This document shows positions 15,101-22,979 of a stretch of 34,327 nt of DNA, in pieces. The notes under the pieces were generated by a model. That model worked only from the letters and a program-made list of their open reading frames with translations. It was not told where the DNA came from and did not search any database. Origin of the DNA: Flavobacterium sp. (GTDB lineage: Bacteria > Bacteroidota > Bacteroidia > Flavobacteriales > Flavobacteriaceae); NCBI RefSeq assembly GCF_027482425.1, contig NZ_JAIXWA010000081.1, positions 1 through 34,327 of the forward strand, given 5' to 3'. The first letter of the stretch is position 1. Every line of letters starts with the position of its first letter. Made by a program: the position numbers and the translations under genes.

Positions 15101-15768
15101 TAAAAGACATTCACATGACCGACCTGATTAGTGGCCGTGAAAATTTGGAAGACGTGCAATTTATCGGCGCAGTTGGTGGATTTTCAAATTCGGATGTTTT
15201 GGGCAGTGCCAAAGGGTGGGCAGGTGCCTTTTTGTACAATGAAAAAGCGAATACGGCGTTGAAAAACTTTTTTGCACGACCCGACACCCTATCGGTGGGG
15301 ATTTGCAACGGGTGTCAGTTGTTTATGGAATTGGAACTGATTCATCCCGAGCATGCAAATCATGGCAAAATGCACCACAACGACAGCCGCAAGCACGAGA
15401 GTATTTTTACCTCCGTGACCATTCAAGAAAATAATTCGGTGATGTTGTCAACCTTGGCGGGCAGTACCCTAGGCGTTTGGGTTTCGCATGGTGAAGGAAA
15501 ATTCCACTTGCCCGAAGCAGAGCACCACTACCCTATTGTAGCCAAATATGCCTACGAGGGGTATCCTGCCAACCCGAACGGTTCGGATTATAACACCGCG
15601 ATGTTGTGTGATAAAACGGGACGTCATTTGGTGATGATGCCACACATTGAACGTTCGATTTTCCCTTGGAATTGGGCGTACTATGGTACCCATGAAACCC
15701 ATGAAGTAAGTCCATGGCTTGAGGCCTTCGTAAATGCGCGTGTATGGATTGAAAAAAAACAAGGATAA
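12115..15768 (+). CDS. purL: Phosphoribosylformylglycinamidine synthase, single-chain PurL
   Basis: The 1217-residue enzyme makes formylglycinamidine ribonucleotide from FGAR, glutamine and ATP in purine synthesis. It is the large single-chain form: an N-terminal PurS-like region, two AIRS-type synthase halves (LKAETHNFPTTVEPFNGAA and SHDHGAGG-like motifs in the first; NIPTGKDSLSMKQ and HDVGSGGLITTLLEMCF in the second), and a C-terminal glutaminase (about 965-1217) with the nucleophile in GICNGCQLFMEL and the His/Glu pair in PHIERSIFPWNW. I use the ATG at 12115; an in-frame TTG at 12076 lies upstream of the -7 box and cannot be transcribed from the consensus promoter. It is transcribed alone. 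Confidence 0.97.
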   Translation: MIHFFGNETGTIYAVQSTTPFSEETLQKLNWLFGGTHKIDSLEIEGAYIGPRASMVTPWSTNAVEITQNMGIHGIVRIEEFHKVMAENLHFDPMLLQPYARLDQSIFSIAVQPEPILEIEDIAAYNQQEGLALSDEEVAYLNQLSEKLGRKLTDSEVFGFSQVNSEHCRHKIFNGTFVIDGVEKETSLFKLIKKTSAEHPNAIVSAYKDNVAFIQGPVVKQFAPQRADVADFYTKKPFTSVLSLKAETHNFPTTVEPFNGAATGSGGEIRDRLAGGQGSLPLAGTAVYMTAYSRLTADRTWEKGMEERKWLYQTPMDILIKASNGASDFGNKFGQPLITGSVLTFEHDEKGRKLGYDKVIMQAGGIGYGKAEQAQKHEPQLGDQIVILGGDNYRIGMGGAAVSSADTGAFGSGIELNAIQRSNPEMQKRAANAIRGLVESDHNPIVSIHDHGAGGHLNCLSELVEATGGRIDLDQLPVGDPTLSAKEIIGNESQERMGLVIGVKDLDTLQRIAERERAPLFSVGTITNDHTFTIASATTGEKPMDLALSDMFGSSPKTIMTDTTIARQYDDITYSIDRIHDYLHQVLRLEAVACKDWLTNKVDRCVGGRVAKQQCAGPLQLPLNNLGVMALDFEGKEGIATSIGHAPIAALIDPKAGSRNAIGEALSNIVFAPLENGLKSVSLSANWMWPCKNEGEDARLYEAVEACSDFAIALGINIPTGKDSLSMKQKYPDGDVLAPGTVIISAAGHCSDIKQVVEPVAKRQAGSLYYIPLSQDHFHLGGSSFAQIHNKIGAETPTIQDAAYFKTAFETIQQLIKSGAIAAGHDVGSGGLITTLLEMCFADVNLGATLSLNAFAEQDVVKILFAENSGLVLQAQQDAVFEAAFAKEGLTIYPLGQVVSGETLTLDTLTFDIPALRKVWFETSYLLDQKQTQNNKAQERFTHIFEQPLHYQFPSHFTGKLPALPTYRPKAAIIREKGSNSEREMAHAMYLAGFDVKDIHMTDLISGRENLEDVQFIGAVGGFSNSDVLGSAKGWAGAFLYNEKANTALKNFFARPDTLSVGICNGCQLFMELELIHPEHANHGKMHHNDSRKHESIFTSVTIQENNSVMLSTLAGSTLGVWVSHGEGKFHLPEAEHHYPIVAKYAYEGYPANPNGSDYNTAMLCDKTGRHLVMMPHIERSIFPWNWAYYGTHETHEVSPWLEAFVNARVWIEKKQG

Positions 15769-15838
15769 TTTACCCAAGGGAGGCCCTATTGAATTGGTAG
15801 GCTACAATTGATTATATTGCAACTCAAAACAACGTCTT

Positions 15839-16288
15839 ATGTCCAAGCTACGCTATTGTATCGGTCTTTTTATCGTTTTCACCACGTTTTCTTCGGCACA
15901 AAGTGTTAGAGAAATTGAAACAGAGGCTGGAAAATTATTTATCACAACAACCAATGAATATCCCATTTTTGGTACCTATCATTTTAAAGAAGCCGAACCC
16001 ATTGTAGAATTGCAACGCGGAGGCACGGGTATGTATCAATTGCACGATTCGCCCAAACGCCCGATAGAATGGGGATTGGAATGCTCGGAAAGCGGAACGT
16101 TAAAATCGGTCAAAGGGTTTGACAACCTCAAGTATTACTTATACTACCGTTACACCGATACCGAACCCGATGGCAGTACACCGGTTTGGAACCGTGTGGA
16201 ACTGACCGTTCACCTCAACGCTGGAAAGATTTTTATCAATGGCGAGCGGATGAAATTATTTGCTGCCAAAGAGGAGAAGAAAAAGTAG
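15839..16288 (+). CDS. Small exported protein of unknown function
   Basis: The 149-residue protein has a signal peptide (about 1-20, ending FSSAQ) and a beta-rich mature domain ending in a Lys/Glu tail (AAKEEKKK). Recognisable pieces are GTYHF, WGLECSESGTLKS and LYYRYT; I do not know the family. It follows purL by 70 bases on the same strand with no terminator between, so read-through from purL is possible. A TATATTG word about 30 bases before the ATG may be a weak promoter. Confidence 0.7.
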   Translation: MSKLRYCIGLFIVFTTFSSAQSVREIETEAGKLFITTTNEYPIFGTYHFKEAEPIVELQRGGTGMYQLHDSPKRPIEWGLECSESGTLKSVKGFDNLKYYLYYRYTDTEPDGSTPVWNRVELTVHLNAGKIFINGERMKLFAAKEEKKK

Positions 16289-16292
16289 TGCT

Positions 16293-16410
16293 TAGCCCCC
16301 CAGCCCCCAAGGGGGAGTAATTAGTGATTAGTGATTGGTGATTAGTGACTGGAAACTGATAACTGATAACTGATGACTTATGACTAGCCCCCCACCCAAT
16401 GAGGGTGCTG
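16293..16410. repeat. Repeat cluster: two C-rich boxes flanking TGATTAG/CTGATAA repeats
   Basis: Two copies of a C-rich box (TAGCCCCCCAGCCC at 16293-16306, TAGCCCCCCACCC at 16385-16397) flank a stretch of short direct repeats of TTAGTGA and AACTGATAACTGATGA type. The first box continues into the perfect palindrome CCCCC-AA-GGGGG (16304-16315), the second into a shorter CCC/GGG hairpin. The rest of the gap to 16575 is AT-rich low-complexity sequence (ATTGACTCATTGACACATTGCCACATT). No gene is visible. Confidence 0.6.
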
Positions 16411-16575
16411 TTAGTTTCAAGTTTCAGGTTGCGTCCAAAAATCGTGTATTTTCAAATTAATAGTCGTAAGTCAATGCATATTTCTTAGAAAGAACATTTT
16501 CAAATCTTCAAATTAACTCATTTTCAAATCGACAGATGGGCACATTTTAAATTGACTCATTGACACATTGCCACA

Positions 16576-17157
16576 TTACTCCTTTCTTTGCGCTAGTCTG
16601 GGTTTGTAATTCTTTAAGTATTCGCCTTTCGGGGTGCCGTGATCAAACGAACTGAACTGCACCGGGAAAGCGGCTTTTTTTCGCGCTTCATCGGGCGTCC
16701 ATCCCTCATATTCAATGCGATATAACGCCGAGTACATTTGCGCACGACCAATACCATGGTAGCAATGCAAAAGCACCGGATAATTGGTAGAATCATCCAT
16801 GATGGCAAAAAACGTTTTCAAATTTTCCTCATTGGGCACCTGATCCGAGCCGTTGTTGAAGTACTTTACGCCTTTTATTTTGGCCACGGCATCGCGCTCG
16901 GCAATTAATTCTTGCGGTAATTCAGGATTATTGATCGTATCGCCTGTACCCGGAAAACGCAAATCGACGATGGATTTAATCCCATACGCTTCCACATAGT
17001 CTTTGATTTCATCGGGTGGAATTACCCCACTTTTATAGACCTTTCCCTCCGTGATGGCCATAAAATTATGGTTGATGTGACGGTCATACACGTATTTTCC
17101 GGTAGCAATTAATGCTACGGTAAGAAGAACAAGGACAATTTTAGTTCGTAAACGCAT
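16576..17157 (-). CDS. Membrane-anchored dual-specificity/tyrosine phosphatase-like protein
   Basis: The 193-residue protein has one N-terminal membrane helix (about 6-22) and then a dual-specificity phosphatase-type domain outside the membrane. The signature HCYHGIGRA gives the CX5R loop with nucleophile Cys132 and Arg138; the upstream strand IVDLRFPG is typical of the fold. The ATG follows the stop of the LtaS-like gene by three bases, so the two are one operon. A link between the phosphatase and the phosphate-linked product of its neighbour is an inference. The orientation of the single helix suggests a periplasmic active site. Confidence 0.8.
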   Translation of the reverse strand: MRLRTKIVLVLLTVALIATGKYVYDRHINHNFMAITEGKVYKSGVIPPDEIKDYVEAYGIKSIVDLRFPGTGDTINNPELPQELIAERDAVAKIKGVKYFNNGSDQVPNEENLKTFFAIMDDSTNYPVLLHCYHGIGRAQMYSALYRIEYEGWTPDEARKKAAFPVQFSSFDHGTPKGEYLKNYKPRLAQRKE

Positions 17158-17160
17158 GAC

Positions 17161-19089
17161 TTAGTTGGATTTTGAGGTTAGTTTTTTATCAATAATTCGT
17201 TCCATATAATCTTGTAAAAAGGCTTTACAGCGCATTTCCAGCTGGTTCATTTCGGCATTGCGTTGCTTGATTAAGTTGGTTTTTAGTGCATAATCATCCT
17301 TGTGGTAAAAACCAACGGCCTTCTCGCCATCAAAAGTACAAATATAATTGCCACTCATCATTTGATACAAATCCGAAGAATACCGCATCACAAATGGTGG
17401 CGCCTTGGGATCGCCCAAAAGACTTCGACCCCAGCTGCGAAAGGGTTTGTCGTAACCAATCATGTCCATAAGCGTGGGAAAAATATCAATTTGTTGCGCC
17501 CAATCGCGACTCACTCCCTTGTAGGTATGTCCTGGCGTGTAAAACAAAATGGGTACCGTATGCGCATACTGATCGTTATAGTACAAATCGTAGTGAATCA
17601 AATTATCGTGATCGGCTACCAATACAAAAATCGTATTTTGATACCAAGGCTGCTTTTGGGCTGCTTTAAAAAACTGTTTCAACGCATAATCCGTGTAGCC
17701 GATGGTTTGGTGAATGGGACTATCCCCTTTGGGAAACTTCCCTGTATATTTTTCGGGGACAACATACGGTTCATGCGAAGAAACCGAAAACAAGGTAGCC
17801 ATAAACGGTTGCTTTTTGGCCGAAATCGTTCGGTTAAAATACTGGAAAAAGGGTTCGTCCCAAATGCCCCATACGCCATCGAAATCGGCATCATTACCGT
17901 ACTCATTTTTACCGTAATAATGGTCAAAACCTAAAATGTTACTAAACCCTAAAAATCCCATGGAGCCGTTGGGCGCACCATGAAAAAAGGAGGTGTCATA
18001 CCCTTCACTATTTAAAATGGAAACCAAGGATTCGATTTTTTGTTTGGGATACGGCGACGAGGTAAAGGCATCTTTAAACGAGGGAATGCCCGACAAGACC
18101 GACGACATCCCGTGAATTGACTTGTATCCATTGGCATAGCCGCGTGTGAAAATCAAACTGTGTTGGGCCAACGAATCCACAAACGGCGCATACCCACGGT
18201 AGCCAGGAATTTTTTCATGGGTATTGAAAGAACCAATATATTCTCTTCCAAAACTCTCCAAAATCAGTACGACAATATTGGGTCGGGTCTTGGGACGATT
18301 TTGGTACTGTTTGATGGGAACAAGCAACGAATCCACTACGGCTTTATCCACCAAATTGACCTTTTTGAACGTATTGGCATTCCATGTTCGAATAACGGCA
18401 AAAGGCGTATTCAACACAAAATCGGCTTGCGAGGCATCGGTTACAAAGCGATTGGCGTCAATCATATTGATGGGTCGTGTACTTTTACGGAAATCGCCCC
18501 GAATGCCCCCCACACACAACACACAGACCAATAGAAAGGTAACCGTTGAAGCGAAAAAGTATTTTAAAGTATACTTTTGATGATGAGGCTTAACCTTTTG
18601 TTTTTCATAGAGATAAAGCCATAAAAAAAGCAATCCAAAAAACCATGCAAAAACATGCCAATAGTTCCCCAAGAAGTTCCCCATCAACGCCGCTTTGTTA
18701 CTTTCATGTTCCAAAATATCCAACGATGCGCGCGTACTACGGTTGAACGAATAGCGGTAATACACCAAATCCACAAAATTTAAGGCATAAAAAAGAGCAT
18801 TGGTAGTGAAGTATACAATTTTCAGTCCTAGCTGATACGTCTTTCGCGTATTGATCCCCAAAGGAAGAATCGAAAATACGATAAATAAGGCATTGGCATA
18901 GAGTATGGCCGTGGTATCAAACGCCAAACCGTGGTAGGCCAAGGGGAACAATTCAAGCCATGACTCGACCCGAATTAAATTAGGATTGTAAGCATAAAAT
19001 AAAAAACGAACCACCATGTAAAACAGGTAAGCTAGAAAAATCCTGTACGCCAATACTTTATATTCGTTATACCTTGGAAATCGTTGCAT
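17161..19089 (-). CDS. LtaS-like membrane phosphotransferase/sulfatase-fold protein
   Basis: The 642-residue protein has five membrane helices in residues 1-195, then a large alkaline-phosphatase/sulfatase-fold domain outside the membrane (about 268-600). Visible active-site pieces are ILESFGREY (metal ligand Glu278), NGYKSIHGMSSVLSGIPS (likely nucleophile Ser324, where LtaS has Thr), FSVSSHEPY (His439) and VADHDN (Asp493-His494). This layout is that of LtaS-type phosphoglycerol transferases and lipid-A or glycan phosphoethanolamine transferases. As this is a Gram-negative cell, a phosphoethanolamine or phosphoglycerol transfer to envelope glycan is likelier than lipoteichoic acid synthesis. 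It heads a two-gene operon with the phosphatase; a TAGTTTTG -7 box lies at 19113-19120. Confidence 0.85.
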   Translation of the reverse strand: MQRFPRYNEYKVLAYRIFLAYLFYMVVRFLFYAYNPNLIRVESWLELFPLAYHGLAFDTTAILYANALFIVFSILPLGINTRKTYQLGLKIVYFTTNALFYALNFVDLVYYRYSFNRSTRASLDILEHESNKAALMGNFLGNYWHVFAWFFGLLFLWLYLYEKQKVKPHHQKYTLKYFFASTVTFLLVCVLCVGGIRGDFRKSTRPINMIDANRFVTDASQADFVLNTPFAVIRTWNANTFKKVNLVDKAVVDSLLVPIKQYQNRPKTRPNIVVLILESFGREYIGSFNTHEKIPGYRGYAPFVDSLAQHSLIFTRGYANGYKSIHGMSSVLSGIPSFKDAFTSSPYPKQKIESLVSILNSEGYDTSFFHGAPNGSMGFLGFSNILGFDHYYGKNEYGNDADFDGVWGIWDEPFFQYFNRTISAKKQPFMATLFSVSSHEPYVVPEKYTGKFPKGDSPIHQTIGYTDYALKQFFKAAQKQPWYQNTIFVLVADHDNLIHYDLYYNDQYAHTVPILFYTPGHTYKGVSRDWAQQIDIFPTLMDMIGYDKPFRSWGRSLLGDPKAPPFVMRYSSDLYQMMSGNYICTFDGEKAVGFYHKDDYALKTNLIKQRNAEMNQLEMRCKAFLQDYMERIIDKKLTSKSN

Positions 19090-19112
19090 AGAAAGGGTTA
19101 TCGAAATCGAGG

Positions 19113-19120
19113 CAAAACTA
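19113..19120 (-). promoter_or_regulatory. Predicted -7 element of the LtaS-like operon
   Basis: On the minus strand TAGTTTTG is a perfect TAnnTTTG box 23 bases before the ATG. The -33 TTG is missing. Confidence 0.4.
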
Positions 19121-19159
19121 CAAATTTGTATTTTAAGGTCGGTATAGATTAAAAATTTA

Positions 19160-19189
19160 TTGTAAAAGCAGGCGATTTTAATTAATTTG
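19160..19189 (+). promoter_or_regulatory. Predicted promoter of the acyl-CoA ligase gene
   Basis: TTG (19160-19162), a 19-base spacer and TTAATTTG (19182-19189; one mismatch) lie 15 bases before the ATG at 19205. Confidence 0.55.
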
Positions 19190-19204
19190 CAAGAAAAATT
19201 GACT

Positions 19205-20983
19205 ATGCAAACGATAAGCCGACTATTTGACTTTCCTTACTATCAGTTGTCCAAAAACAACAAAGCCGATTGTTTGGTAACCAAGTATGGGAATGAATGG
19301 GTAAAAACCTCTACGCAAGAGTATGTAGATCAAGCCAATACGATCTCAAGAGCGTTGTTGCGTTTGGGGGTGAAAAAAAATGACAAAATAGCCCTAATCT
19401 CCTCCACCAACCGAACCGAATGGAACGTGTGTGATATTGGTATTTTGCAAACTGGGGCGCAAACCGTGCCTATTTATCCGACGATTTCTGCAGAAGATTA
19501 TGCCTACATTTTAAATCACTCTGAATCGCAATACTGTTTGGTTTCGGATGCTGTGGTTTTTGAAAAAATAAGTCAAATTCGCAGTCAGGTCCCGCATTTA
19601 AAAGAAGTGTATGCCTTTGACAACCTTTCGGATTGTACTTCTTGGAAAAGTTTGTTGGAGTTAGGAGCCGATGCTTCCAATCAATCCGAAGTAGAGCAAC
19701 GCAAAAATGAAGTGCAACCCACCGACTTAGCAACGATAATTTACACTTCGGGAACAACCGGAAAACCCAAAGGAGTCATGTTGTCGCACCAAAATATTGT
19801 TTCCAATGTGATTGACAGTGCAGGACGTATTCCTTTTGAAGAAGGAAAAAGTCGTGCGTTAAGTTTCTTGCCGGTCTGCCACATTTTTGAACGCATGATA
19901 TTGTACATTTATCAGTATTACTCCGTTTCCATCTATTTTGCTGAAAACATTGAAAAGCTTTCTGACAATATCAAAGAGGTAAAACCCAATGTTTTTTCGG
20001 TGGTTCCGCGTTTGTTGGAAAAAGTATATGATAAAATTTACCAAAAAGGAGCCGAATTAACCGGAATTAAAAAAGCCTTGTTCTTTTGGGCGCTAAATCT
20101 AGGGTTGCGTTACGAACCCTATGGCGCTAATGGGGCGTGGTATGAATTTCAACTCAAATTAGCGCGAAAACTCATTTTTAGTAAATGGAAAGAAGGCTTG
20201 GGGGGCAAATTAAACGTAATGGTATCAGGAAGTGTCGCTTTGCAACATCGGTTGATTCGTGTATTTGCTGCTGCTGGAATGCCAGTAATGGAGGGCTATG
20301 GTTTGACTGAGACGTCGCCTGTAATCTCGGTGAACGATCAAAAAAACTTTGGCTTTAAAGTCGGAAGTGTAGGTCGCGTTATTCCCAATGTAACGGTAAA
20401 AATTGCTGAAGATGGTGAGATCTTATGTAAAGGTCCCAATGTAATGATGGGCTATTACAAAGACCCCGTGTTGACAGGAGAAGTCTTGAAAGACGGTTTT
20501 TTCCATACGGGCGATATTGGAGAAATTGATACAATGGGCTTTTTACGCATTACCGATCGTAAAAAGGAAATGTTTAAAACCTCTGGGGGGAAATATATTG
20601 CGCCACAAATGATTGAAAATGCTATGAAACAATCATTTTTTATCGAACAAATCATGGTGATTGGCGATGGTGAAAAAATGCCAGCGGCGTTGATTCAACC
20701 GAGTTTTGACTTTATCCGAGAATGGGCCAAACGCCATAATGAAACGGTAGGCATGACACCAGAAGAAATTGCACAAAATCAACATGTTAAAGCCCGCATT
20801 CAGGATGAAGTGGATAAAATCAATGAACGTTTTGGGAATTGGGAACGCATCAAAAAATTTGAACTCACTCCTACCCTTTGGAGTATAGATGGGGGTGAAT
20901 TAACGCCTACCTTAAAATTAAAACGCAAAGCCATCAAAGAGAAATACCAACACCTTTACGATGCTATTTATCGGGAGGAGTAA
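19205..20983 (+). CDS. Long-chain fatty acid-CoA ligase (AMP-forming)
   Basis: The 592-residue protein is an ANL-superfamily acyl-CoA synthetase of the FadD/ACSL group: the P-loop motif IIYTSGTTGKPKGVMLSH (about 180-197), GYGLTETSPVIS in the adenylation site, HTGDIGEID and the hinge motif ITDRKKEMFKTSGGKYIAP. It activates fatty acids with ATP and CoA for lipid synthesis or beta-oxidation. The start is the ATG at 19205; an in-frame TTG at 19187 lies within the -7 box. It is a single-gene unit, divergent from the LtaS-like operon and ended by a terminator. Confidence 0.93.
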   Translation: MQTISRLFDFPYYQLSKNNKADCLVTKYGNEWVKTSTQEYVDQANTISRALLRLGVKKNDKIALISSTNRTEWNVCDIGILQTGAQTVPIYPTISAEDYAYILNHSESQYCLVSDAVVFEKISQIRSQVPHLKEVYAFDNLSDCTSWKSLLELGADASNQSEVEQRKNEVQPTDLATIIYTSGTTGKPKGVMLSHQNIVSNVIDSAGRIPFEEGKSRALSFLPVCHIFERMILYIYQYYSVSIYFAENIEKLSDNIKEVKPNVFSVVPRLLEKVYDKIYQKGAELTGIKKALFFWALNLGLRYEPYGANGAWYEFQLKLARKLIFSKWKEGLGGKLNVMVSGSVALQHRLIRVFAAAGMPVMEGYGLTETSPVISVNDQKNFGFKVGSVGRVIPNVTVKIAEDGEILCKGPNVMMGYYKDPVLTGEVLKDGFFHTGDIGEIDTMGFLRITDRKKEMFKTSGGKYIAPQMIENAMKQSFFIEQIMVIGDGEKMPAALIQPSFDFIREWAKRHNETVGMTPEEIAQNQHVKARIQDEVDKINERFGNWERIKKFELTPTLWSIDGGELTPTLKLKRKAIKEKYQHLYDAIYREE

Positions 20984-21012
20984 TCGTAAAACGATCAAGC
21001 ATAAACCAATGA

Positions 21013-21051
21013 AGCACCTATCTTGAAACCTCAAAGTAGGTGTTTTTTTTT
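21013..21051 (+). terminator. Terminator of the acyl-CoA ligase gene
   Basis: CACCTA (21015-21020) pairs with TAGGTG (21037-21042) around a 16-base loop, followed by nine T residues. Confidence 0.7.
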
Positions 21052-21056
21052 ACTCA

Positions 21057-22979
21057 TTAGCCATTGTTTTTTACAGCTTTGGGAAAGGCTACTTGTCTCA
21101 AAACTGTTTCAGCCATAGGGACTAAAACATGTTTCTCTTCACACTTCCTAAGGGGATTCCACAAACGCACTTCCATCCCTCTTTTACTCATAATAGGAGA
21201 AAAATCTATCGCCTCATAGACTCTTTTTTCTTTTGCCTCATAATACTTATCCTTAAATTCTGAGCCGTAGTTACGCCCCAACGTCATTTGCGATGCCACA
21301 GATAAAGCATACACTTGAGGTCCATATTGATAGACAACTTCACCTTGTTGGGTGTAGTGAATTTTAGGAGACGTTTTCCAGGTAAAAGAGAACGAATCAT
21401 TCGGTTGAAAAACACGTTGCACCACATAATAATCTCCTTCCGTTCTTATCGATTCATTGGTTTCAATATGAGACACCCAATTTGGTTTTCGAAGGTAAAA
21501 TGTTAATGTTATAGGAGTTGAAGTAGTAACTCGATAAGTAAATGCAAAATTTTGTGGATATTGTGTTTGATTTTCTAAAATAACCTTTTGTCCTTGCGCC
21601 TCATACGCTAATTGAAAAGGTAGGGGCACATGAATGTATAGGTGTCCCAATTCATTTTGCATTCCGATATTTTGAATTACGTACGGTAAAAAGCGTCCTG
21701 CATTGGGCGTACAGCACACCGCCACCTCTTGATGCACCGCCGAATATTTGTAGCGCGTTTGCACTCGATCGGGTTCTGCTTCGCCATTACGTGTTCCGTC
21801 CATCACCCAAGAATTGTCCGTTTTCAAATAGGCTATCCCCTCATGGTTGGGGTGCCTTGCTCCTAATCCTGCGTTGAAAAAAAGCTGTTCCATGTGAGCC
21901 GCCCATTGTGCTTCGCCCGTTTTTTGCAACAATACCGCATAACTATCCAAAAGTTCTTGCAACGAACAGTACTCGTATCCTGTTTGCGTTGCATCGGCCA
22001 ATCGACCCGCAATCCACTCATCGCCAATAGGACCTCCAGTTGCCGTAATTGACTTTTCCACTTGCGCTAAATAACGCGATAACAGAACGGAATAATCGGG
22101 TGATTCGGCAGTGAAAGCCGCTACGACTAGAGGCCGAATATGTTCGTACACATGTACTCCGTGACCTTGTAAAGTAAAATCTGATTTTTGTATTCGCTGG
22201 GGTTGAGCATCCGATTCCGACTGATAGCTTTGGGCGTAGGATTGATATAAAAACAAAGCATACTGTCGGTAGATGGGTAATTTCGTTTTTTGGTACAAGT
22301 AATCCAACACGTCGGTAAAGGTTAGCCCATGAGAAACGCCACCATTGAAGGCATTTCCTGTATTAAATGGGTTGGATTTCCCAATGGGATAATTTTGCAT
22401 CACATTGGCCACTGCTCGTTCGATAGCTGTGAATACCTCTTTTTTTCCAGTTGCTTCATAATAGGCAATCAAGCCGCGGAGTAATGTGGTTTTTGCCCAA
22501 AATTCGCCATTTTCCGCTTGAAAATTATAACGGGTTTGTGCATCGTAAATACCTAAATAGCCATCAGCATCTTGTGAATCGAGAATTTGACGTATGTATC
22601 CTTCAACTTTTGGATAATGGGGCGTACTTTGGGTTAAAAAAACATGGCGAATATAGCCATCCCACCAATTGGATTGTGTTTCACTATTCCACCATTTGTA
22701 TTGATCATCACCTGCCGCGTCGCCTGACTTTAAATTACCCAAGTCTTTGGCTTTTGTGTTTTTCCCTAAGCGCTGCGTTGTATATATAGAATCTTTAAAT
22801 AGTGAGGGAACCAACTGATCTAATTGACCCACATAACTTTCCAAATCGCGTTGCATATACGTTAATACCCATCCTTGGGGTTGAATACGACCAAAGGGTA
22901 TTGGCTGAAGGGCCTCCTGTTTAAAACTACTTTGGGCGAGGGCAACGGTTGCCCATAAAAAGAAGATTATTTTTCGCAT
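21057..22979 (-). CDS. Exported GH127-type (DUF1680) beta-L-arabinofuranosidase-like enzyme
   Basis: The 640-residue protein has a signal peptide (about 1-15) and the alpha/alpha-barrel of GH127/GH146 (DUF1680). The active site is complete: Glu336 and Cys338 in YEYCSLQELLDS and the adjacent Cys422-Cys423 in VAVCCTPNAGRF, matching the Glu, zinc-binding cysteines and nucleophilic cysteine of the family. Characterised members release beta-L-arabinofuranose, for instance from hydroxyproline-linked arabinan. A C-terminal beta domain follows from about 470. It is the last gene of the five-gene operon and overlaps the GH92 gene by 13 bases. The true substrate cannot be read from sequence; GH127 relatives are diverse. 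Confidence 0.87.
   Translation of the reverse strand: MRKIIFFLWATVALAQSSFKQEALQPIPFGRIQPQGWVLTYMQRDLESYVGQLDQLVPSLFKDSIYTTQRLGKNTKAKDLGNLKSGDAAGDDQYKWWNSETQSNWWDGYIRHVFLTQSTPHYPKVEGYIRQILDSQDADGYLGIYDAQTRYNFQAENGEFWAKTTLLRGLIAYYEATGKKEVFTAIERAVANVMQNYPIGKSNPFNTGNAFNGGVSHGLTFTDVLDYLYQKTKLPIYRQYALFLYQSYAQSYQSESDAQPQRIQKSDFTLQGHGVHVYEHIRPLVVAAFTAESPDYSVLLSRYLAQVEKSITATGGPIGDEWIAGRLADATQTGYEYCSLQELLDSYAVLLQKTGEAQWAAHMEQLFFNAGLGARHPNHEGIAYLKTDNSWVMDGTRNGEAEPDRVQTRYKYSAVHQEVAVCCTPNAGRFLPYVIQNIGMQNELGHLYIHVPLPFQLAYEAQGQKVILENQTQYPQNFAFTYRVTTSTPITLTFYLRKPNWVSHIETNESIRTEGDYYVVQRVFQPNDSFSFTWKTSPKIHYTQQGEVVYQYGPQVYALSVASQMTLGRNYGSEFKDKYYEAKEKRVYEAIDFSPIMSKRGMEVRLWNPLRKCEEKHVLVPMAETVLRQVAFPKAVKNNG

Noticed and set aside
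16289..16575. Small gene between the exported protein and the phosphatase
   Set aside because: Only short low-complexity frames occur, made of repeat words with no start or coding pattern.
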